Below the pieces are notes generated by a model that saw only the letters and a list, made by a program, of their open reading frames with translations, had not been told where the DNA came from and made no database searches. Positions 9,828-18,152 of a stretch of DNA of 64,000 nt are shown piece after piece. The DNA comes from Enterococcus sp. 9D6_DIV0238 (lineage in GTDB: Bacteria > Bacillota > Bacilli > Lactobacillales > Enterococcaceae). Each line of letters begins with the position of its first letter. Positions within the stretch are counted from its first letter, which is position 1. The stretch lies in contig NZ_CP147246.1 in assembly GCF_002174455.2 (NCBI RefSeq), positions 771,501-835,500 on the forward strand, written 5' to 3'. Position numbers and translations under genes: made by a program.

Positions 9828-9887
9828 AAAAAAAGAGGGGTATCAACATTTATTTCTGAAGGAATAAATGTTGATACCCCTCTTTTT
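9828..9887 (-). terminator. Terminator of YitT gene
   Basis: Unusually long perfect stem: AGAGGGGTATCAACATTTATT pairs over more than 20 bases with its complement around an eight-base loop, with T runs on both sides. It works for the YitT gene and insulates fba. Confidence 0.92.
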
Positions 9888-9915
9888 GGATCTTATGATC
9901 AAGCAAAGATTTATT

Positions 9916-10854
9916 TTATTTGAGTTTCATTTTATGTTTTTTTAACTCTGGAAAAGATCCTGTACTTTTAAAAATCCGCTGTTCATCTTCATTGGCAAAT
10001 CGCCCTAAGACCGATTGCGTAGGCAAAATATTCATAAATGCATTCTCATCGACTGAATAAACGATTTGTTCTAGGTCATAGAGTTCATATCGTGTGATCA
10101 CCATCATGATCATTCGACCTTCTACACCCGAATATCCGCCGATAGACGGCAATAATGTCATCCCACGAACCATTTCTTTGGAAATCGCCTGAGCAACCGT
10201 TTCAGGATTCACTGTTACGATCATCGCTGTGATTTTTTGATGACTGGTATGGATCGTATCCACGACCTGTGTTAAACAATAGATCGAAATAATCGTATAT
10301 AACGCACTCTCCCAATCAAACACAACGCCTGCAACAGCAACAATGATGCCATTCAACATAAACATATAATTTCCAACCGTTTTCCCAGTCGTCTTTGATA
10401 AGACTAGTGAAATAACGTCCATTCCACCTGTCGTAAACCCCATCTTCAAAGATAACCCTGCGCCGATCCCGATCAACACACCACCAACGATCGCATTCAT
10501 CAATGGATTTTCCGTAATCACGACGATAGGTAGAAACATGGTCACAACTGAAATCCAAGCAACATTCAGAAAACTGAAAATAGTCGATTCTTTCCCTAGC
10601 TTAATAAAGCCTAACACAAAAATCGGTATATTCAATAGTAAAATAAATAAACCTGTATCGATCGTGATTGAAAAATGTGTATACAGCAGCGTTGCAATGA
10701 TTTGCGCTACCCCGTTCATTCCAGCAGAGAAGACTCTTGCGGGAATTAGAAAAAAATTCAATCCAACTGCCGCTAAAATTCCCGTGATAAAAATAACAGC
10801 AAATTTTTTCAGTAATTCATTTTGTTTATATGAAGCAGCTCGCTTGCCCACCAT
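9916..10854 (-). CDS. YitT family membrane protein (DUF161/DUF2179)
   Basis: Integral membrane protein of 312 residues. Five or six hydrophobic segments fill residues 15-205 (glycine-rich GGVLIGIGAGLSLKMG), followed by a soluble C-terminal DUF2179 domain from about 215 (TAMIVTVNPE...GYSGVEGR). The family is widespread in Firmicutes and of unproven function, with transport suggested. The ATG at 10854 is chosen over an upstream TTG because GGGAGG is seven bases before it. Single-gene unit. Confidence 0.85.
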   Translation of the reverse strand: MVGKRAASYKQNELLKKFAVIFITGILAAVGLNFFLIPARVFSAGMNGVAQIIATLLYTHFSITIDTGLFILLLNIPIFVLGFIKLGKESTIFSFLNVAWISVVTMFLPIVVITENPLMNAIVGGVLIGIGAGLSLKMGFTTGGMDVISLVLSKTTGKTVGNYMFMLNGIIVAVAGVVFDWESALYTIISIYCLTQVVDTIHTSHQKITAMIVTVNPETVAQAISKEMVRGMTLLPSIGGYSGVEGRMIMMVITRYELYDLEQIVYSVDENAFMNILPTQSVLGRFANEDEQRIFKSTGSFPELKKHKMKLK

Positions 10855-11081
10855 AATTCCTCCCATTACCAAACATACTGAATAGTCATTCTATGTCCTG
10901 TTTGTCCAAGTCAAATCCCACGAATTAGAATAACAGGTTGCCTGAAAAAAGAAAAGAAAAAAAGCCAAAAATGAGGATTCTTTTATTCTGAACGACTGTT
11001 GATCAAAAAATGGTTAGGACTTGTTTCTTAGCTATTTAATGGTACTATAAAAGGAAGAAATGAATGAAAGGCGGTTAACTA

Positions 11082-11576
11082 ATGGCAGCAAAAGAAGCAA
11101 GTTTCGACGTCACCTCTGAGATGAATATGGAAGAAGTCAAAAATTCGATCCAAATCGCATTGAAAGAAATCAAAAATCGTTTTGACTTCAAAGGTTCAAT
11201 TGCAGACATAAAATTAGAAAATGGAAAATTAGTTCTAGTTGCAGAAGACGATTATAAAGTTGAGCAAGTCAAAGATGTTTTATTCAGCAAGTTAGTAAAA
11301 CGGGCAGTTCCAATTAAAAATATCCATTTTTCCGATAGCGAAAAGGCTCTTGGAGGAAACGTCCGTCAATACGGTGACCTGATCAGCGGCATCGATCGAG
11401 ACAATGCAAAAAAAATCAATGTAGCAATCAAAAATTCAGGAATCAAAGTAAAATCACAAATCCAAGAAGACAAAATTCGTGTGACTGGAAAAAGCCGTGA
11501 TGATCTACAAAAGGTGATTACATTACTTAGAACACTTGATCTACCTGTTGAACTTCAGTTTACTAATTATCGTTGA
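11082..11576 (+). CDS. YajQ family cyclic-di-GMP-binding-type protein
   Basis: The 164-residue product is a full-length member of the YajQ/UPF0234 family: MAAKEASFDVTSEMN, then ALKEIKNRFDFKGS and a second ferredoxin-like half ending ELQFTNYR. Some family members bind cyclic di-GMP and act with transcription factors, others bind nucleotides; which applies here is unknown. Start has GAAAGGCGG upstream and a plausible promoter TTGTTT-16-TACTAT before that. Single plus-strand gene converging on asparaginase. Confidence 0.9.
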   Translation: MAAKEASFDVTSEMNMEEVKNSIQIALKEIKNRFDFKGSIADIKLENGKLVLVAEDDYKVEQVKDVLFSKLVKRAVPIKNIHFSDSEKALGGNVRQYGDLISGIDRDNAKKINVAIKNSGIKVKSQIQEDKIRVTGKSRDDLQKVITLLRTLDLPVELQFTNYR

Positions 11577-11607
11577 TTCAGCTACTATCTTCTTTTATTT
11601 ATCTAAA

Positions 11608-11698
11608 TGAAAAAAAGCCTGATTCTTAGCGATGATCAAAAAATCCAAGCTTAAATGGACTAGTTGATCGATCACAAAAAAATCAGGCTCTTTTTATT
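11608..11698. terminator. Bidirectional terminator, YajQ and asparaginase
   Basis: AAAAAGCCTGATT and AATCAGGCTCTTTTT pair as outer arms around an unusually long loop of roughly 55 bases that itself has GATGATC/GATCGATC arms. A and T runs flank both sides, serving converging genes. Confidence 0.75.
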
Positions 11699-11700
11699 GT

Positions 11701-12666
11701 CTATTCACTTAAAAATTCTACTAACTCCTGCATATTTTTTCCACTATTCAACCCAACGATCAAGCGAATGCGGGCCTTAGGGCCATTCAATCCTCTTGAA
11801 AAAATCAAGCCCATTTTTTTAAGATTCACGCCGCCGCCTTCATAATCATAGATGTCCTCAGCGATTCCATTCGAACAACGTGAAACTAGAACGATCGGAA
11901 TTTTTCTTTGCAACAGTCGTTTTAGCGCAGGTAAGGTTTGCGGTGGAAGATTTCCCGCGCCAAGAGCCTCGATAACCAAACCATCCGTCTGGTCATTGTC
12001 CACTAAATCAAACAGCTGCTGATCCATCCCAGCATAAGCTTTAATGACATATACATTTCCTTCAACTTCTTGAATATCACATATTTCTTGCGGCCGCACT
12101 TCACTTGCAAAAAAAGTTCTTTCCTTGGCGATCATACCGATCGGTCCAAAAGTCGGCGTCCGGAATGTTGCTACATTTGTAGTGTGCGTCTTCGTTACAT
12201 AACGAGCCGTATGGATCTCATCGTTCATCACCACTAAAACACCTTTTCCCTGAGATTCCTCCGAACAAGCAGTCCATACAGCACTGATGAAATTATACAA
12301 GCCATCTGTCCCGATTTCATTGCTTGACCGCATCGCACCAGTCAGAACGACGGGAATTTTATTTTCCAGCGTGATATCCAAAAAATAAGCTGTTTCTTCC
12401 AACGTATCGGTCCCATGAGTGATGACGACGCCATCGATTTTTTCAGCGTGTGCCTGCTGAATTCGCTCTTTTAACTCAAGCATACGTGTTAATGTCATAT
12501 GAGGAGAAGGAATATTAAAAATCGATTCAACAATCAAGTTGACCTTACCCTCCAGCAAAGCTTCTTGTTCGAGTAAGGGATTCATTGTATTGAGTGCTAC
12601 ATTACCATCTGCCTCTTTAGACATTGAAATTGTCCCGCCTGTATGCAAAACAAGAATAGTTTTCAT
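11701..12666 (-). CDS. ansA: L-asparaginase, type I
   Basis: Hydrolyses asparagine to aspartate and ammonia. The 321-residue protein has both catalytic threonines in place: HTGGTISM near the N-terminus (about Thr11) and THGTDTLEETAYFLD at about 83. There is no signal peptide, so it is the cytosolic type. It lies close behind the nuclease-helicase gene but with an imperfect hairpin between, so it may be a separate unit. Confidence 0.92.
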   Translation of the reverse strand: MKTILVLHTGGTISMSKEADGNVALNTMNPLLEQEALLEGKVNLIVESIFNIPSPHMTLTRMLELKERIQQAHAEKIDGVVITHGTDTLEETAYFLDITLENKIPVVLTGAMRSSNEIGTDGLYNFISAVWTACSEESQGKGVLVVMNDEIHTARYVTKTHTTNVATFRTPTFGPIGMIAKERTFFASEVRPQEICDIQEVEGNVYVIKAYAGMDQQLFDLVDNDQTDGLVIEALGAGNLPPQTLPALKRLLQRKIPIVLVSRCSNGIAEDIYDYEGGGVNLKKMGLIFSRGLNGPKARIRLIVGLNSGKNMQELVEFLSE

Positions 12667-12710
12667 TACTTAGCCTCTTTTCACCTATGATTCTTATTCT
12701 TCTTTTCTCT

Positions 12711-12745
12711 AAAAAAGAGCCGACAAATCGTCCGCCTGCTTTTTT
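12711..12745 (-). terminator. Possible terminator of nuclease-helicase gene
   Basis: On the minus strand GGCGGAC-GATTT-GTCGGCTC forms an imperfect stem, but only short T runs follow. Weak call. Confidence 0.4.
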
Positions 12746-12803
12746 ATTTTTATAAGAAGATTTGCTTTTTTAGTATAACAGTAAACGTAATTTTTTTCTA
12801 TGC

Positions 12804-15167
12804 TCATTCACTTGTTGAAAGCCAAAATTGTTGCTGTAATTCTTTTGAGCGTTCGGCAGAATAAGCCGTTTGACTTTGATCCCAATGCGGCGGAAAAAAT
12901 TGTCGCACAGCTGCAGAGGAAAAACGCTGATCCAACAATAATACAACTCCTCGATCTTCGCTATCCCTGATGACACGCCCTGCTGCCTGCAGCACTTTGT
13001 TCATTCCGGGGATTTGATAAGCAAATTGAAACCCTTGATTTTTTTCTAGGTCATAATAACGTTTGATCAATTCTTGTTCGTGATTGATCTGCGGTAAACC
13101 CACCCCAACAATCGCTGTGCCAATCAATCGCGTTCCTTTTAAATCGATTCCCTCTGAAAAAATCCCGCCTAACACACAAAAGCCCAACAACGTTTCTTCT
13201 GGATCAGAAACAAAGTCAGCTAAAAAAGCTTCCCGCTCAGCTTCATTCATAGAAGAAGCCTGCAGCTTGGTTTTGATTCCTGGATTTTTTTCTCTGAATA
13301 GATCATACACGACATCCATATAAGAATAAGATGAAAAAAAGACAAAATAATTTCCAGTTCGCTGTTGGATCATATTTGTTAGACTTTCAACGATCTTTTG
13401 ATAATTCCGTTCCCGTTCCTTGTAGGTCGTTTGAATATGATTTTCAATGACTAACAGCTGATTATCTTTAGTAAAAGGATTCGGAATACGGTATCTCAAA
13501 CTTTCTTCTCCTCCACCCAAAACCTCTTGATAATAATCTAATGGAGTCAAACTAGCTGAAAATAAGATACTCGCTTTGCCCTTGTCTAATTTTTGCTCTA
13601 ATAAATAGGAAGGATCGATGCAAAATTGCTTTACAGTCACGTCGTAGCTCTGACACTCAACGTAAGTACAATAATGATCATCATAATATTCACTGATTTT
13701 AGTATAATTCAGTACATCAAAATAAACGGATAACACTTGGTTCAATTCTTCGTATGCTTGATTCTCCGGCAGCCATTCACCAATTTTCTCAGATAGTGTG
13801 TAAGCCGCTTTTACAAGCGAATCAATGGGTGCACTTTGATGCAGAAAGTCTTTTTCTTCTTCTTTGCAGATTTGTTCGATCTTCTCAAATTCCTTTTCGA
13901 CTTTCCGGATAGCTCGTGTCAGTTTTTGCTGCTCTTTCCCAAGCGTTTTTCTTAATGAGCTAAATGTATTTTTAGCTAAAGAAGCTGAATACATTTCTCT
14001 AGAACGGTTCACTAGATTGTGGATTTCATCGACTAGAAAAATATTTTCTTTTTCTTCTTGCTGCTCTTCGAAGAACCGTCTTAAATATACGGTGGGATCA
14101 AATAAGTAATTATAATCGCAAATCACAAGATCACACCATAAACTTACATCTAACGACAACTCAAACGGGCAAAGACTATGCTTTTTGGCATAGCGTTCAA
14201 TAACTTCTCTTGTAAATTGATTTTCATTGTTTAACAGATCCCATAACCCTTCATTCAGACGGTCATAGTACCCATTCGCAAAAGGGCACGCTTCCGGTGT
14301 GCAATTTCGTTCAGTCAAAAAACAAATTTTATCTTTTGCTGTTAAAGTCACACTTTTTAATTCCAGATTCTTTTGTTTCATCGCTTCTACTGCATCTTCT
14401 GCTACCTGACGTGTGATCGTTTTCGCAGTTAAGTAAAATGCACGTTCTGCTTGTTCTTCACCGATTGCTTTTAGTGTTGGAAATAATGTAGAGATTGTTT
14501 TACCAGTTCCTGTCGGTGCTTCTACAAACAACTTTTGATCACTTAAAATCGTTTTATAGACAGCGACGGCTAATTCTCTTTGCCCTTTGCGATAATCACC
14601 ATACGGAAACGGAAGTTCTTTCAAAGAGTCATTTCTGATCTTTCGCCAATTCATTTTAAAAATCAGCCATTGCTCGTACTTGCTGGTCAAATCATCAAAA
14701 AATTCACACAGCTCCTGTTTTGTAAATAGCTTTTCTGTTCGCGTGATTTCTTCCGTTGTCGTTTGAAAATACGTTAGCTGTAACGTGATCGTTTCTAGCT
14801 CTTCTTGTTGACAATAGATGTGCCCGTAACACATGACTTGGTACCAGTACATATCGATCTGTTCTTCCCGCAGCTCAGAGAAATCAGGTTCTGAACTTTT
14901 TATCTCATCAATGACGGTCCCCTTGTCCTCATCTGTAAAAATGCCATCGGCACGTCCTTCAATGAAGTATGTTTGACCATTCATTTCTACATCGATCGAA
15001 AGCTTAACTTCCTTCTTATATCCAGCTGGAGCCGCTTTTTGCAATTTACGATGGATTTTCGCTCCTTCAGCCGCCGTATGTTCACTTGTATGTCTTGCAT
15101 CGATACTACCTCTACGCAAAATAAATTCTACTAAACTGCGGACTGCGATCCGTTGTCTATCTTTCAT
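12804..15167 (-). CDS. PD-(D/E)XK nuclease fused to XPD/DinG-type DNA helicase
   Basis: The 787-residue protein joins two parts. Residues about 1-150 look like a Cas4/AddB-type nuclease domain: GRADGIF supplies the Asp and VIDEIKS the (D/E)-x-K. From about 190 follows a superfamily 2 helicase: Walker A EAPTGTGKTIS, four cysteines of an iron-sulfur cluster (CFLTERN, C-TPEA-C, LCPF), DEIH box, and C-terminal motif QAAGRVIRD. It probably unwinds and trims DNA in repair. Start ATG 15167 has AGGTGGG six bases away; a longer frame to 15236 has none. It is distinct from the dinG gene at 23988. Confidence 0.85.
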   Translation of the reverse strand: MKDRQRIAVRSLVEFILRRGSIDARHTSEHTAAEGAKIHRKLQKAAPAGYKKEVKLSIDVEMNGQTYFIEGRADGIFTDEDKGTVIDEIKSSEPDFSELREEQIDMYWYQVMCYGHIYCQQEELETITLQLTYFQTTTEEITRTEKLFTKQELCEFFDDLTSKYEQWLIFKMNWRKIRNDSLKELPFPYGDYRKGQRELAVAVYKTILSDQKLFVEAPTGTGKTISTLFPTLKAIGEEQAERAFYLTAKTITRQVAEDAVEAMKQKNLELKSVTLTAKDKICFLTERNCTPEACPFANGYYDRLNEGLWDLLNNENQFTREVIERYAKKHSLCPFELSLDVSLWCDLVICDYNYLFDPTVYLRRFFEEQQEEKENIFLVDEIHNLVNRSREMYSASLAKNTFSSLRKTLGKEQQKLTRAIRKVEKEFEKIEQICKEEEKDFLHQSAPIDSLVKAAYTLSEKIGEWLPENQAYEELNQVLSVYFDVLNYTKISEYYDDHYCTYVECQSYDVTVKQFCIDPSYLLEQKLDKGKASILFSASLTPLDYYQEVLGGGEESLRYRIPNPFTKDNQLLVIENHIQTTYKERERNYQKIVESLTNMIQQRTGNYFVFFSSYSYMDVVYDLFREKNPGIKTKLQASSMNEAEREAFLADFVSDPEETLLGFCVLGGIFSEGIDLKGTRLIGTAIVGVGLPQINHEQELIKRYYDLEKNQGFQFAYQIPGMNKVLQAAGRVIRDSEDRGVVLLLDQRFSSAAVRQFFPPHWDQSQTAYSAERSKELQQQFWLSTSE

Positions 15168-15224
15168 TTTTTTCCCACCTGTCATTTCTCCATTATAGAA
15201 CATACATTCGTAAATGAAAAGAGA

Positions 15225-15430
15225 AGCCCAAAACAAAACTAAAAACCAGTTTTGTTTTGGACTCTAATTTTGAATAAGTGGTGAGAAAAAAGCGGCTACT
15301 ACGTTACGCTTCGACCACATCAGTTAACGTATTGTTTAAAGAACAAAGTGAAGCTAGCAACATTCTAAGTGCTAAAGTACTAAGAGTTGAAGGCTTCTGA
15401 AATGAGCTGAACACTTTTGTCCTATGCTCC
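15225..15430 (-). repeat. Dispersed terminator-bearing repeat after argJ
   Basis: This intergenic element shares its layout with those at 48143-48305 and 53910-54017. Read on the minus strand it starts close behind the stop codon with AGGACAAAAGTGTTCAGCT, passes a GGTGGT/TACCGC-like segment (CACCACTTATTC) and ends in a hairpin with arms at 15228-15240 and 15248-15260. The hairpin probably ends the argJ transcript. The middle differs from the other copies. Confidence 0.6.
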
Positions 15431-15443
15431 TTAGTTTATGAAA

Positions 15444-16604
15444 TCAAGTAGAATAATCGCTGTTTATTTTGACATACTCATAGCTCAAATCACAGCCGAT
15501 CACTTGGAAATCCTGAGTTCCCTGGTGTAGATCGACCGTTAAATAGATATCCTCATTTTCTTGAATATACGATGCGATTTGTTCGATATTTTGCAGCTCT
15601 TCATGGTTTTCAGAGAAGATCGGATATTCGCCATAAGAAATCTCAACTCTATTAGGGTCAAAAATAAGTCCATCTGTTTTCCCAAGCGCCATTGCAATTC
15701 GACCCCAATTTGGATCGTGACCAAACAAAGCGGTCTTCACTAATGGCGAATTGATTATTGATTTTCCAGCATTCTTTGCCTGTTCTTGGCTCATAGCATT
15801 TTTGACCGTCACAAACATCGTTTTAGTTGCTCCTTCAGCATCTTTCACAACATCTAAAGCCAATGCATGACAAACTTGGTTTAAGGCTATTTGCAGCTCT
15901 TCCATCGAAGCTGTCTTATGACCACTTGCTAATAAGGCAACTGTGTCACTCGTACTTGTATCTGAATCGATGCTGATTGTATTAAACGATTGGTCAACCG
16001 CGATTTTTAACATTGGATAGATATCTTCTTTGCTGATTTTTATATCTGTTAAAATATAAGCCAGCATGGTCGCCATATTCGGCTCGATCATCCCCGATCC
16101 TTTGACGATACCTAAAATTTTTCCCTCACCGACCTCAAGACTTTGCACTTTGATCCGTTGATCTGTTGTTAAAATAGCTTCGGCAAAGTCTTCATAGTTT
16201 TCTGTAAGCTCCAGCGAATGCGTCTCCAAAAATGTATTGATTTTTTCAATAGGTAATTGTGGTCCGATCACACCTGTCGATGATGGTAAAATATTTTCTT
16301 GAGCAATCGCCAGTTTAGACGAAATTTTATCTAAAATCTGAAACTCATTCTCTCGTCCTTCTTTGCCAGTCGCCACATTTGCAACCCCACTAGTTACTAC
16401 GACTGCCTGTAATTCTCCATTTTTGACATGTTCTTTACCGATCGGTATACATTCACCGCAAAACGTATTTTTAGTAAAAACAGCCGCCGCATGACACACG
16501 TGATCTGCTACGATCAAACCAAAGTCTTTTCTTTTTTTCTTGATGCCGGCATGCGTGCCATAAAATTTAAATCCTTCTGGTATTTTTTCATCCATCCCTA
16601 TCAC
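15444..16604 (-). CDS. argJ: Bifunctional glutamate N-acetyltransferase/amino-acid N-acetyltransferase ArgJ
   Basis: Moves acetyl groups from N-acetylornithine to glutamate (and may use acetyl-CoA) in arginine synthesis. The 386-residue protein has the self-cleavage and catalytic motif KGSGMIEPNMATMLA (Thr after NMA becomes the nucleophile), GVANVATG, DPNWGRI and the family C-terminus CDLSYEYVKINSDYST, so it should be active. The GTG start has GAAGGG upstream; an ATG nine bases later is also possible. No other arg gene is in the window. Two ARG-box-like sites lie at its promoter. Confidence 0.92.
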   Translation of the reverse strand: MIGMDEKIPEGFKFYGTHAGIKKKRKDFGLIVADHVCHAAAVFTKNTFCGECIPIGKEHVKNGELQAVVVTSGVANVATGKEGRENEFQILDKISSKLAIAQENILPSSTGVIGPQLPIEKINTFLETHSLELTENYEDFAEAILTTDQRIKVQSLEVGEGKILGIVKGSGMIEPNMATMLAYILTDIKISKEDIYPMLKIAVDQSFNTISIDSDTSTSDTVALLASGHKTASMEELQIALNQVCHALALDVVKDAEGATKTMFVTVKNAMSQEQAKNAGKSIINSPLVKTALFGHDPNWGRIAMALGKTDGLIFDPNRVEISYGEYPIFSENHEELQNIEQIASYIQENEDIYLTVDLHQGTQDFQVIGCDLSYEYVKINSDYST

Positions 16605-16728
16605 TTACACCCTTCCCAAAGAGACAACCTCTAAAAAACATTCCACAACAAACGTCTCATTTTTCTTATACCACGAACGATGGTTTTCAGTTCCTTTTAA
16701 GTTGATCTAATTTTCTGATTTTCTAAAA

Positions 16729-16756
16729 GTATAAATCAATGCCTCATGATAGTCAA
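16729..16756 (-). promoter_or_regulatory. argJ promoter
   Basis: On the minus strand TTGACT (16751-16756) and TATACT (16729-16734) are separated by 17 bases. The transcript would carry a leader of about 118 bases. Confidence 0.75.
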
Positions 16757-16757
16757 T

Positions 16758-16798
16758 AATTTTTATGCAAAAAAAACAAATAAAAGAATTTTTATGCA
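16758..16798 (-). promoter_or_regulatory. Two candidate ARG boxes upstream of argJ
   Basis: The 12-mer AATTTTTATGCA occurs at 16758-16769, abutting the -35 box, and again at 16787-16798, 29 bases further upstream. Read on the minus strand, TGCATAAAAATTC resembles the Bacillus-type ARG box TGAATAAAAATTCA. The outer copy also lies in the palindrome TTTTTATGCATAAAAA. Spacing fits two ArgR hexamer half-sites; binding is inferred. Confidence 0.5.
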
Positions 16799-16830
16799 TA
16801 AAAACACGATAAATACGTATATTCAAAACA

Positions 16831-16866
16831 AAAAAAGGCACTCAGAAGAATCTGAGTGTCTTTTTC
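16831..16866 (-). terminator. Terminator of BI-1 family gene
   Basis: GGCACTCAGA and TCTGAGTGTC pair, with a T run of seven on the minus strand. Confidence 0.88.
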
Positions 16867-16878
16867 TAAGTTCTTTTA

Positions 16879-17562
16879 TTAGTTGTTTTTACCAAAGATA
16901 CGTAAGAATGCTAAGAATAAATTGATAAAATCAAGATATAATTGTAATGCCATGAAAACCGCGATCCCTGTACCTGGCTGTCCGCCTGTTTGTGTGTACA
17001 AAGTACGGATTTTTTGATTGTCATACGCAGTGATACCTGCAAAAATAATGACCATCAAAATTGAAATAAAGTAATCAACAGGACCACTCTTTAAAATAAA
17101 TGCATTCAGGAAAATCGCAATGATCAGACCGATCAACGCACTGTATGCTGCATGTCCCATAGCAGAAAGATCACGTTTTGTAAAAATCCCAACTAATGAC
17201 ATTCCTCCAAACGTAGCTGCTGCACTAACAAAAGCCGCTACAACGGTTCCTTCTGTATACATCGCTAATGTTACAGCCAATGTAATACCATTCAGTATAG
17301 AATATACAACAAATCCGCTGATTGCCAGTGTCGGATTTTTAGCTGCTTTAAAACCTAAGAAAACAACTAACGCTAATTCTGCAATCCAAAATCCATAAAA
17401 AGCCATTGGATATTTGTATAAAAACATCACTACTTCAAAGAAATATACATTCAATATTAGATATGATACTAACGCACTAATACCGATTCCCATCGCTAAA
17501 AACGCGTAAATTTTTGAATAAAACTTATTCAAACCAACATTTGCTACTGCTCCGTTATTCAT
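16879..17562 (-). CDS. Bax inhibitor-1/YccA family membrane protein
   Basis: Integral membrane protein of 227 residues with seven predicted hydrophobic segments starting at about 20, including the family stretches AFYGFWIAELALV and ITAYDNQKIRTLY with the conserved Asp. Related proteins form pH-sensitive calcium channels or protect membrane proteases; the role in enterococci is unknown. Its start ATG overlaps the end of the MaoC-like gene by eight bases, so the two are cotranscribed and probably translationally coupled. Confidence 0.9.
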   Translation of the reverse strand: MNNGAVANVGLNKFYSKIYAFLAMGIGISALVSYLILNVYFFEVVMFLYKYPMAFYGFWIAELALVVFLGFKAAKNPTLAISGFVVYSILNGITLAVTLAMYTEGTVVAAFVSAAATFGGMSLVGIFTKRDLSAMGHAAYSALIGLIIAIFLNAFILKSGPVDYFISILMVIIFAGITAYDNQKIRTLYTQTGGQPGTGIAVFMALQLYLDFINLFLAFLRIFGKNN

Positions 17563-18037
17563 TCATTTCTCCTTCTTTCTCTTCCAGTTCGTCTATTGTC
17601 ACTTGAGGCGGCTGAACCATGACAACTGCATCAAGCACACGGTCTCCTTCTTCATTGACAGCTTCGATCGAAATCGTCACAACATCTTTCATTTTATCCA
17701 CCTTGATCACTTCAAATTGAAATGTCAGTGTTTCGTAATGAAAGACTGGTCCTACAAAGTTCACCGAAAAATTGACCACATGAGAGCCTGGTCCTGGTAA
17801 ATGCTTTGAAATCGCACTGGTAATGATCCCCATCAGCATGATCGATGGAACGATCGGCTTGCCGTATTCTGTTTTTTGGGCATAATCATGTTGGATATAC
17901 AAAGGATTGGCATCATTCGTTAAGCCCAAATAAAGAAGTAAATCTTTATCTTCGATCGACTCAGTTAAAGACAGCGAATCGCCTTCCTCAATATCTTCGA
18001 TGGTTTTGCCTAATTTTCTCGGTTTTCCGATATTCAA
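17555..18037 (-). CDS. MaoC-like hotdog-fold protein
   Basis: The 160-residue protein has the hotdog fold of R-specific enoyl-CoA hydratases/MaoC dehydratases, with the hydratase loop LTNDANPLYIQHDYA at about 38-52. In active enzymes this loop reads D-x-N-P-x-H; here the His position is Tyr, so hydratase activity is doubtful. Start is TTG with a strong GGAGGTG upstream. Lies between murC and the BI-1 gene; physically coupled to the latter. A lipid or acyl-CoA related role is a family inference only. Confidence 0.75.
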   Translation of the reverse strand: MNIGKPRKLGKTIEDIEEGDSLSLTESIEDKDLLLYLGLTNDANPLYIQHDYAQKTEYGKPIVPSIMLMGIITSAISKHLPGPGSHVVNFSVNFVGPVFHYETLTFQFEVIKVDKMKDVVTISIEAVNEEGDRVLDAVVMVQPPQVTIDELEEKEGEMNE

Positions 18038-18095
18038 ATTAGTACACCTCCACTAATGATAAGATTATTGTACCAAAATGACGACAAAAGGCAAG

Positions 18096-18129
18096 TTAAA
18101 AAGAAGCTTCGGCAAAACGCCAAAGCTTC
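18096..18129 (-). terminator. murC terminator
   Basis: GAAGCTTTGGC and GCCGAAGCTTC pair with one mismatch, followed on the minus strand by a T run. Confidence 0.8.
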
Positions 18130-18152
18130 ATATTATCATCTTGAACAATAAA

